From the NCBI GenBank assembly GCA_038232215.1, contig JBBSIG010000059.1, positions 1-13,117 of the forward strand: a stretch of 13,117 nt of DNA, in the 5' to 3' direction. Made by a program: the position numbers and the translations under genes. Below, piece by piece: positions 1 to 5,517 of this stretch. The DNA is from JBBSIG01 sp038232215. Lineage in GTDB: Bacteria; Actinomycetota; Thermoleophilia; Gaiellales; Gaiellaceae. The notes under the pieces were generated by a model. It ran no database searches and was not told the DNA's origin. It saw only the letters and a list, made by a program, of their open reading frames with translations. Position 1 is the first letter of the stretch, and the number at the start of each line of letters is the position of its first letter.

Positions 1-572
1 CGGATCAGGGCGTTGTCGAGGCCGAGCTGGTCGAGGCAGCGACCGACCATGAAGTCGACGAGGTCGCCCACCGACTCGGCGCCGTGGTAGAAGCCGGGCG
101 CCGAGAAGAGAATGACGGCGCCGGCCTGTCGGAGCCGCAGCATGTTCTCGAGGTGGATGGTCGAGAGGGGCGTCTCGCGCGGCATCAGGACCAGCTTCCG
201 CCCTTCCTTCAGCGCGACCGAGGCGGCGCGGTGGATGAGGTTCGACATCGCCCCGGACGCGATCGTGCCGAGCGTCCCCATCGAGCAGGGGCAGACGACG
301 TACGCGTCGACCTTCGCGGAGCCGCTCGCGTACGGCGCCTTCCAGTCGTTCGGGTCGTGCACCGTCGCCGCTCCGCCCGCGTGCTCGAGGAAGCGGGCTA
401 GCGTCTCGTCCGGCGAGAGCAGGGCGTTCCCGTAGAGCTCCGTCGCCAGCACCTCGATCCCCGCCCGCGACGCGGAGATGCCGAGCTCGCAGTCCGCGGC
501 GACGAGAGCCTCCACGAGACGCGCGGCGTACGGCGCCCCCGAGGCGCCCGTTATGCCGAGGAAGACCCGCAC
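1..572 (-). CDS. ubiX: UbiX-family flavin prenyltransferase (3' end cut by window edge)
   Basis: This enzyme attaches a dimethylallyl group to FMN to make prenylated FMN, the cofactor of UbiD decarboxylases; it acts in the cytoplasm. 190 codons are visible, close to the usual 185-205, so only the last few residues lie outside. Visible family marks are the N-terminal flavin-binding loop GITGASGAPYA (residues 6-16), the CPCSMGTLGTIASG stretch (94-107), and KEGRKLVLMPRETPLS (122-137) followed by IHLENML. The start is a GTG at 572 with a GAGG about 7 nt upstream; the in-frame codon further up is the TGA of qcrC, so no longer form is possible. It begins 18 nt after qcrC, in the same operon as ubiD, its expected partner. 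Family assignment is secure. Whether it serves menaquinone (an MqnM-like role) or another UbiD enzyme is inference. Confidence 0.95.
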   Translation of the reverse strand, partial: MRVFLGITGASGAPYAARLVEALVAADCELGISASRAGIEVLATELYGNALLSPDETLARFLEHAGGAATVHDPNDWKAPYASGSAKVDAYVVCPCSMGTLGTIASGAMSNLIHRAASVALKEGRKLVLMPRETPLSTIHLENMLRLRQAGAVILFSAPGFYHGAESVGDLVDFMVGRCLDQLGLDNALI

Positions 573-590
573 GCCGGCCTCACGGACCCG

Positions 591-1409
591 TCACTTGGGG
601 CCCTTGGAGGCGGCGAGGAACGCGGCGATCCTCTGGATGTTCTCGTCGCTGTACGTCTTGCCGTAGATGGGCATGACGCCGTTTCCGAACTGGCGCGGGT
701 TGGACACGTAGCGGCGGAAGTACTGCTCGTCCTGCCCGTCGCCGATCGACGACAGGTCCGGCGCGCCGAGGTTGGCGGCGCCCGATCCCAGATACGTATG
801 ACACTGGCCGCAGCCGACCTCGGCGAAGAGCCGAGCGCCCGCGAGCACCTGCTGGTTCCCCTCGAAGCCCTGCCGCTTCGCCCAGGTCGGGACGGCAGCG
901 ACGTTCTCGCTCGCAAGCGACTCCCGAGCCGTCGCGCCCTTGAAGGTGAGGACGCCCATCGAGAGCACCGTGAGCACGGCCGCGACGACCGCCACCGGCC
1001 GCCGCAGCAACCGCCGCTCGCGGCGGAGATCGATGAACGGCAGCGCGAGCAGCAGGATCAGGCAGATCGTGGGGATGCCGATCGTGCCGAGGAGCACCGA
1101 CTCGGGCCACTTGAAGATCCGCAGCAGGTAGAAGAGGAAGTAGAAGTACCAGTCCGGCCGCGGGACGAAGTTCGTCGTCCCGGGATCGGCCTTCTCCGAG
1201 TAGAGCGGCCCGAGCAGCCCGGGCTCGTTCGGGTCCTCGCCGGCCGTCAACTTCCAGATGGCCGCGAGCGCGACGATCACCGTCACGACGACGAGGCTCA
1301 TCACCGTGTCGTGGAACATCGCGTAGGGATAGAAGGGCTTCCCCCGCTCCTTGACGTCCTCCTTGTAGCGCTGGAACTGCGAGCGCCGCTGGTCGAGACG
1401 GGAGCTCAT
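591..1409 (-). CDS. qcrC: Menaquinol:cytochrome c reductase, subunit IV-cytochrome c fusion (QcrC)
   Basis: A 272-residue membrane subunit joining the C-terminal half of cytochrome b to a cytochrome c domain. It helps form the quinol-oxidation (Qo) site and passes electrons from the Rieske protein to a c-type haem. Three membrane spans are visible at about 34-53, 104-127 and 137-157, as in b6f subunit IV. The Qo-site motif PDWYF (85-89; PEWY in most relatives) lies in the loop after the first. The C-terminal domain has one haem site, CGQCH (200-204), and a probable axial Met in NGVMPIYG (M246). The layout matches Bacillus-type QcrC rather than the dihaem QcrC of most Actinobacteria. The ATG at 1409 overlaps the qcrB stop by 4 nt (ATGA). 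The frame stays open upstream as far as 2273, but that part is out-of-frame sequence over qcrB. Confidence 0.95.
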   Translation of the reverse strand: MSSRLDQRRSQFQRYKEDVKERGKPFYPYAMFHDTVMSLVVVTVIVALAAIWKLTAGEDPNEPGLLGPLYSEKADPGTTNFVPRPDWYFYFLFYLLRIFKWPESVLLGTIGIPTICLILLLALPFIDLRRERRLLRRPVAVVAAVLTVLSMGVLTFKGATARESLASENVAAVPTWAKRQGFEGNQQVLAGARLFAEVGCGQCHTYLGSGAANLGAPDLSSIGDGQDEQYFRRYVSNPRQFGNGVMPIYGKTYSDENIQRIAAFLAASKGPK

Positions 1410-2218
1410 TCCGTCGTCTCCCCGCGACCGACGGCGGATCCGCGCGGGCCGGGCCGCATTAGGCCGGCGCGGCCGTTCGTGCTCGGTACCTCCACGCGCT
1501 CGGCGCCCGCCGCCTCGGGCGACCAGGGCGGCGACGAGACTCCGAGCCGGATCACCAGGTACAGGTGCAGGCCGATCAGCGCCATGATCCCGCCGGGGAG
1601 CACGAGCATGTGCAGCGAGTAGAAGCGGCTCAGCGTGTCGGTGCCGATCTCGGCGCCGCCGCGCAGGAACTGGGCCAGGAACGGGCCCAGGAACGGAGCC
1701 GTCCCGTTGATGTTGATGCCGACGACGGTGGCCCAGTACGCGGTCTCGTCCCACGGCAGGAGATACCCGGTGAAGCCCTCCCCGAGCCCGAGGGCGAGCA
1801 GCAGCACGCCGATGATCCAGTTCAGCTCGCGCGGGTACTTGTAGGCGCCGAACAGGAAGACGCGGGCCATGTGGAAGAACATGAGGATGATGAAGACGCT
1901 CGCTCCCCAGCGGTGCATCCCGCGCACGAGCCAGCCGAGGGTGACGTCGTTCGTGATCCGCTGGATCGACTCGTAGGCCGAGTTCGGATCGGGCTGGTAG
2001 TACATCGCGAGGATGACCCCGGTGACCGCCTGCACGATGAACGCCGTCAGCGTCGCCGACCCGAGGGTCTGCATCCAGTTCGTGTCGCCCGGGACCTTGC
2101 GGAGGAGGAAGTAGCGGACGGCGCCGACGAGGCCCGAGCGCTCCTCGAGCCAGTCGACGGGGGCGAGCGCGGCGGCCTCGAGCTTCTGGCGGCGGGGAGA
2201 CTTCTTCGTCGTGGCCAT
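1406..2218 (-). CDS. qcrB: Menaquinol:cytochrome c reductase, cytochrome b6 subunit (QcrB)
   Basis: This is the dihaem cytochrome b subunit of the bc complex, carrying electrons across the membrane between the two quinone sites. The 270 residues correspond to the four-helix N-terminal half of a full cytochrome b; the other half is in QcrC, so it is a split type and not truncated. Haem ligands are H102 and H116 (14 apart) in RGMHRW...FFHMAR, and H203 and H218 (15 apart) in SLHML...GLHLYL. The 15-residue spacing in the second pair marks the b6 type, since mitochondrial-type cytochrome b has 14. GYLLPWDETAYW (151-162) is the conserved stretch near the Qo site. The C-terminal 40 residues are hydrophilic and poorly conserved. 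The ATG at 2218 shares one base with the qcrA stop (TGATG), implying coupled translation. Confidence 0.96.
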   Translation of the reverse strand: MATTKKSPRRQKLEAAALAPVDWLEERSGLVGAVRYFLLRKVPGDTNWMQTLGSATLTAFIVQAVTGVILAMYYQPDPNSAYESIQRITNDVTLGWLVRGMHRWGASVFIILMFFHMARVFLFGAYKYPRELNWIIGVLLLALGLGEGFTGYLLPWDETAYWATVVGININGTAPFLGPFLAQFLRGGAEIGTDTLSRFYSLHMLVLPGGIMALIGLHLYLVIRLGVSSPPWSPEAAGAERVEVPSTNGRAGLMRPGPRGSAVGRGETTE

Positions 2219-3180
2219 CAGTGCGGGGGCTGCAGCGGGTAGAGGATCGACTCGGGGCCGTCCACGTGCTCACCGGGGCCGGCGAGCCGGTACTTCTTGA
2301 TCCGCGCCTCGCCGCCCTCGCCGTCCACCTCGCCGACGCTGAAGGGCTTGCCGAGGATCAGGCGGCTGTTCTTGATCGAGAACTCGAAGCGATCGAGGGC
2401 CCGCACGGGCGGGCCGGCGGTCCGGTTGCCCTCGGTGTCGTACTGACCGCCGTGGCAGGGACAGCCGAAGCCGGCTGGCTGGGTCGGGATCAGCGTCACC
2501 TCGCCCGCGTCCGTCGTCGCCTTCTTGGCCTGGTCGTCGAAGACCGGGCCGTTCGGCTGCACCGGGCAGCCGAGATGGACGCAGCGATTCGAGACGATCG
2601 TGAAGCTCGGCTCGCCCTCGACCGCACCGTTGTTACGCACGTAGGCCGTGCGTCGCGACACCTCGCCGGCGGCCGGATCGCTCATGAATGTCGCGATGAC
2701 GAACTGGCCCTCCGGAAAGTTGTCGATCGGACCGAGGTCGACGTCCTTCGACCCCTGGTGGAGGAACGCGGGCGCGGCCGCGAACCCGACCACCGGAAGC
2801 GTGACGATCCCGCCGATCACGGCACCGAGGCCGAGCGTCGTCCCCTCGAGGAACTTGCTGCGCGGGAACCGCTCGATCTCCTCCTCGCTGTCCGGGGCCG
2901 GGAGCGCCGCCTCGCCCTCATTCGCCGGAATCGGCGGAGGCGCCGGCCTCGCGGTCCTGGTCTCGGGCTCGACCTCGGCGACGGGCCCGCCGGAGTCGCG
3001 CGTGAGGTCGCGCACCCAGAGAAAGCCGAAGACGAGGGTGATGACTGCGCCGATCGGCGCGACCACGAGCGGGCTGACGATGAGGCCGACGAGGACGCAG
3101 GCGATACCGACGGCGAACCCGACCGGCCACAGGGTCGGAGGCGGAGCGTGCGGTTTGTCGTCCCCGTGCAGGGGTTCCAC
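2218..3180 (-). CDS. qcrA: Menaquinol:cytochrome c reductase, Rieske iron-sulfur subunit with N-terminal membrane hairpin (QcrA)
   Basis: The [2Fe-2S] Rieske protein takes the first electron from menaquinol and hands it to cytochrome c. Cluster ligands are C200 and H202 in CVHLGC, and C240 and H243 in CPCHGGQY; C205 and C242 would form the usual disulfide. Of the 320 residues, the first 60 hold two membrane spans (about 17-39 and 41-56), followed by a Pro/Glu-rich linker (64-104) and the usual anchor helix (about 114-137). This three-span form resembles actinobacterial QcrA; the hairpin also recalls small cytochrome oxidase subunit IV proteins, a weak likeness. The twin-arginine motif normally before the anchor is degenerate here (PRSKFLEG, 106-113). 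The GTG start at 3180 has a strong AAGGAG 9 nt upstream and follows an in-frame TAG directly, so it is well fixed. Confidence 0.96.
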   Translation of the reverse strand: MEPLHGDDKPHAPPPTLWPVGFAVGIACVLVGLIVSPLVVAPIGAVITLVFGFLWVRDLTRDSGGPVAEVEPETRTARPAPPPIPANEGEAALPAPDSEEEIERFPRSKFLEGTTLGLGAVIGGIVTLPVVGFAAAPAFLHQGSKDVDLGPIDNFPEGQFVIATFMSDPAAGEVSRRTAYVRNNGAVEGEPSFTIVSNRCVHLGCPVQPNGPVFDDQAKKATTDAGEVTLIPTQPAGFGCPCHGGQYDTEGNRTAGPPVRALDRFEFSIKNSRLILGKPFSVGEVDGEGGEARIKKYRLAGPGEHVDGPESILYPLQPPH

Positions 3181-3189
3181 CTAGTGCGT

Positions 3190-3195
3190 CTCCTT
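3190..3195 (-). promoter_or_regulatory. Ribosome binding site of qcrA
   Basis: AAGGAG read on the minus strand, 9 nt before the GTG at 3180. It is the strongest Shine-Dalgarno match in this run of genes and decides the qcrA start. Most other genes here begin inside or beside the preceding stop codon. Confidence 0.85.
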
Positions 3196-3210
3196 CGCGT
3201 TCCTACCCGG

Positions 3211-3240
3211 ATCTAACCCGCCTGTTGCACCGCATGTCAA
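3211..3240 (-). promoter_or_regulatory. Putative sigma-70-type promoter for qcrABC
   Basis: Read on the minus strand, a perfect -35 hexamer TTGACA (3240-3235) is followed after 18 nt by TTAGAT (3216-3211), an acceptable actinobacterial -10. The TGA inside the -35 box is the stop codon of ubiD. Transcription would begin near 3204, leaving a leader of about 24 nt that contains the AAGGAG of qcrA. This is a prediction from motif and spacing only. It would let qcrABC-ubiX be expressed independently of ubiD. Confidence 0.5.
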
Positions 3241-3265
3241 CGTCGTAGCAGTTGACGCAACGGTG
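3228..3265. repeat. Interrupted inverted repeat over the ubiD stop and the qcrA -35 box
   Basis: Inner arms GTCAAC (3236-3241) and GTTGAC (3251-3256) flank a 9-nt spacer, and outer arms CACCG (3228-3232) and CGGTG (3261-3265) are also complementary. It spans the last codons of ubiD and the -35 hexamer of the predicted qcrABC promoter. It could be a repressor or activator site, or an RNA hairpin at the ubiD mRNA end. The arms are short, so chance in GC-rich coding sequence is not excluded. Confidence 0.35.
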
Positions 3266-4739
3266 AGGGAATATGACTGGTTCGGCCGTTGCGTGCAGGG
3301 CCGTCGAGCGCGATCCCGTACTCGCCCCAGCGGGCGTCCACCCGTGCGCGCACCTCGTCGCTCATCCGGATCTCCTCGGGCCAGGGGCGCGTGCCTTCCG
3401 CCGGGCCCTTCCGCGTGGCGTCGATCCCGAGCTTGCCCCCGAGAAACTGGAGGGTCGGCGCGTGATCCAGATGGTCGAGCGGGCCCTCGGAGATCAGCAC
3501 GTCGCGCTTCGGGTCGACGTTGGCCCCCACGGTGAAGAAGACCTGCTCGTAGTCGTGCACGTCGACGTCCTCGTCGACGACCACGACCGACTTCGTCAGC
3601 GACAGCATCCCGAGGCCCCAGATCGCGTGCATGACTTTCTTCGCGTGGCCCGGAAAGGCCTTGCGGATCGAGACGATGGCGCAGTTGTGGAACGCACCCG
3701 CGACCGGCAGGTCGTAGTCCACGATCTCCGGCACGCTCATCCGCACGGCCGGGAGGAAGATGCGCTCGGTCGCCTTCCCGAGCCAGGCGTCCTCCTGCGG
3801 GGGCTTGCCGACCACGATCGAGGGATAGATCGCGTCGCGGCGCATGGTGATCGCGCTCAGGCGGAAGACCGGGAACGGCTCGGGCGGCGTGTAGTAGCCC
3901 GTGTGATCGCCGAAGGGGCCTTCCTCCGTCAGCTCGCCCTTCGTGATGGAGCCCTCGAGCACGATCTCCGCGTTCGCGGGAACCTCGAGGTCGACCGTCT
4001 TCCCGCGCACGAGCTCGACCGGCTCGCCGCGGAGGAAGCCGGCGAGCATGAGCTCGTCGATGTGCTTCGGGAGCGGCGCCGAGGCGGCGTAGGTCGTGAC
4101 CGGGTCGAGCCCGAGCGCGACGGCGACCTCGATCTTGCCGTCCGTGGCCAGGTAGTCGGCGCGGCCGTCCTTGTGGATCTGCCAGTGCATCGCGGTCGTA
4201 CGCGCGTCGAGCTTCTGCATGCGGTACATGCCGACGTTCCGCGTCCCCGTGCGCGGGTCGCGCGTGATCACGGCGGGCAGCGTGATGAAGGGCGCCGGGT
4301 CGCCCGGCCAGCAGCGCTGGATCGGAAGCGCGTCGAGGTCGGGCTCCGTGATCACGATCTCCTGGCAGGCCGCCCGCCGGACGGTCTGCGGCATCGAGTC
4401 CGCGATCGACTTCAGCTTCCGGAGGCCGCGCACCTTCTCGACCACGCCCTGGGGCGGCTGCATCTCGAGCACCGACTCGAGCTTGCCGGCGACCGAGTCG
4501 AGGCTCGGCTCGTCGAAGGCCAGGCACATCCTCCGCTCGGTGCCGAACTGGTTGATCAGGAGCGGGTGCTCGGCCCCGCGCGGGTGCTCGAACAGGAGCG
4601 CCGGACCGCCGGCCTTGACCGTCCGGTCGACGATCTCCGTCACCTCGAGGTCGGGATCGACCTCGGCCGAGACGCGAACGAGCTCACCCTCGCGCTCGAG
4701 CAGCCGGATCCAGGAGCGAAGGTCGGCCGGAGGCGCCAT
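3237..4739 (-). CDS. ubiD: UbiD-family prenylated-FMN-dependent decarboxylase
   Basis: This enzyme removes the ring carboxylate from a prenylated aromatic acid during respiratory quinone synthesis, using prenylated FMN made by UbiX. In a menaquinone-using actinobacterium the likely substrate is the prenylated naphthoate of the futalosine route (MqnL-like role); that is inference from context. At 500 residues it matches E. coli UbiD (about 497). The cofactor and catalytic signature is intact: R173 in GTRNVGMYRM (165-174), and E273 and D278 in EGPFGDHTGYY (273-283), corresponding to the Arg-Glu-Glu/Asp triad of the family. The C terminus after about residue 480 is unconserved. The ATG at 4739 has GGAG directly adjacent and no well-spaced Shine-Dalgarno, so the message may be leaderless or coupled. 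It lies upstream of qcrA, with a perfect palindrome 38 bp before its start. Confidence 0.95.
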   Translation of the reverse strand: MAPPADLRSWIRLLEREGELVRVSAEVDPDLEVTEIVDRTVKAGGPALLFEHPRGAEHPLLINQFGTERRMCLAFDEPSLDSVAGKLESVLEMQPPQGVVEKVRGLRKLKSIADSMPQTVRRAACQEIVITEPDLDALPIQRCWPGDPAPFITLPAVITRDPRTGTRNVGMYRMQKLDARTTAMHWQIHKDGRADYLATDGKIEVAVALGLDPVTTYAASAPLPKHIDELMLAGFLRGEPVELVRGKTVDLEVPANAEIVLEGSITKGELTEEGPFGDHTGYYTPPEPFPVFRLSAITMRRDAIYPSIVVGKPPQEDAWLGKATERIFLPAVRMSVPEIVDYDLPVAGAFHNCAIVSIRKAFPGHAKKVMHAIWGLGMLSLTKSVVVVDEDVDVHDYEQVFFTVGANVDPKRDVLISEGPLDHLDHAPTLQFLGGKLGIDATRKGPAEGTRPWPEEIRMSDEVRARVDARWGEYGIALDGPARNGRTSHIPSPLRQLLRR

Positions 4740-4777
4740 CTCCGGCGAGTCTAGTCCCCGAGCAGCCCCCGGAGCCC

Positions 4778-4804
4778 AACCAAGTAACAGTCTGTTACTT
4801 GGTT
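4778..4804. promoter_or_regulatory. Perfect 27-bp palindrome, probable operator or terminator hairpin
   Basis: The 13-base arms AACCAAGTAACAG (4778-4790) and CTGTTACTTGGTT (4792-4804) are exactly complementary around a single central T (4791). The element is AT-rich within very GC-rich DNA. It begins 38 bp upstream of the ubiD start and its right end enters the stop codon of the preceding small gene (4803-4805). Contiguous arms with a one-base centre are typical of operators bound by dimeric repressors such as the TetR family. As RNA it would be a 12-bp hairpin with a 3-nt loop, but no U-run follows. I favour an operator for ubiD-qcr, with a terminator as the alternative. Confidence 0.7.
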
Positions 4805-4961
4805 AGTGGCGGCGTTGGCGGGCCCAGTGGGTGAGCTCGCCGATCGTGATCACGCCGATGAAGACGAGTCCGACGATCAGCATGCCGAGAATGACCTTCT
4901 TGCCCTCGGTGGCCGCGTCCTCGGCGGCGAGCGGGAGGAGGATCGTGGCGAGAGGGGCCAT
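4803..4961 (-). CDS. Small single-span membrane protein, function unknown
   Basis: A 52-residue protein I do not recognise as a named family. The N terminus (1-13) is mildly hydrophobic, followed by an acidic patch (EDAATEG, 14-20), one clear membrane span (about 23-41, rich in Ile, Leu, Val and Gly), and a basic tail WARQRRH. The ATG at 4961 lies 13 nt after the stop of the preceding gene, without a clear Shine-Dalgarno. Codon choice and GC at third positions resemble the neighbours, and the hydropathy pattern is coherent, so it is probably real. Small single-span subunits are common in respiratory complexes, and its place before ubiD-qcrABC makes such a role possible. That is conjecture. 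Confidence 0.6.
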   Translation of the reverse strand: MAPLATILLPLAAEDAATEGKKVILGMLIVGLVFIGVITIGELTHWARQRRH

Positions 4962-4974
4962 CGCGCCCGCGACT

Positions 4975-5517
4975 CTAGCGCAGGAGCCGGAGCCGATGCG
5001 CCTCGAGAGCCTGTCCGAGGACCGCCGCTCCGACGGCGGCCTCGGCGAGCTCGCGCAGAGGTGCGGGGTCGCCGTCTCGCCGAAGCGCGAGCCGCGCCGG
5101 CTCGAGCTCGCCGCGCCCGAGAAGGGCGGCGGTCGCCGCCCACGCCGGTCCGTCGTCGCCCTCTCCCTGCGCCCGGATCTGGGCGGCGAGCGAGACGAGC
5201 TCGGCCAGATCCGCGATCGCCTCGACGACGCCGAGCTCCGCCACCCGCACGAGGCCGTGCGCGTAGAGGTAGTCCCCGAGGAGAAGAGCGGTGTCGGCGC
5301 ACGGCGGCGCGAACAGGCGCGACCGGCCGTAGTGCACGAGGTATGCCTCGTAGATGGTCTCGATGCCGAGCGCGTAGAGGTCCCGCCCGAGCGGCGAGAA
5401 GACGGGCTCGAGCTCGCGCTCACCGGTTGGGAGGAGGGACTCGGCCCAGAGGGGGCTCTCTCCTGCCGCCTCCCCGGCGATCGTCGACCAGAGCTCAGAC
5501 GGCGAAGAAGTCCGCAA
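4975..5517 (-). CDS. Polyprenyl-synthase-like protein lacking the aspartate-rich motif
   Basis: About 180 residues, mostly helical. The stretch ADTALLLGDYLYAHGLVRVAE resembles the segment of trans-polyprenyl diphosphate synthases just after the first aspartate-rich motif (typically LLVGDYLLARAL). The region before it, TIYEAYLVHYGRSRLF, lines up with the helix that normally reads ELIH...LLHDDVID, but the DDxxD aspartates are absent. No second DDxxD is present, and the length is about half of a full synthase. It is therefore probably non-catalytic, perhaps like the small regulatory subunits of heterodimeric synthases; family assignment is tentative. The start is unclear: the coding stretch has no ATG and no early GTG, and the only plausible initiator is a TTG at 5517, overlapping hemL by 23 nt with a weak GAGG nearby. 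Its position between haem and quinone genes fits a role in isoprenoid tail supply. Confidence 0.55.
   Translation of the reverse strand: MRTSSPSELWSTIAGEAAGESPLWAESLLPTGERELEPVFSPLGRDLYALGIETIYEAYLVHYGRSRLFAPPCADTALLLGDYLYAHGLVRVAELGVVEAIADLAELVSLAAQIRAQGEGDDGPAWAATAALLGRGELEPARLALRRDGDPAPLRELAEAAVGAAVLGQALEAHRLRLLR

Noticed and set aside
1406..2218. qcrB as a truncated cytochrome b
   Set aside because: 270 residues with four haem histidines is the normal length of b6-type QcrB. The missing C-terminal half is encoded in QcrC.
1410..2273. Minus-strand open frame continuing upstream of qcrC to make a 560-residue protein
   Set aside because: This part overlaps qcrB out of frame, has Arg/Pro/His-rich shadow composition, and shows no domain. 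The real gene begins at the ATG at 1409, which overlaps the qcrB stop.
3273..4754. Long plus-strand open frame (493 codons) opposite ubiD
   Set aside because: Shadow of a GC-rich gene: Arg/Asp/His-rich, no motifs, and fully antisense to a clearly conserved UbiD.
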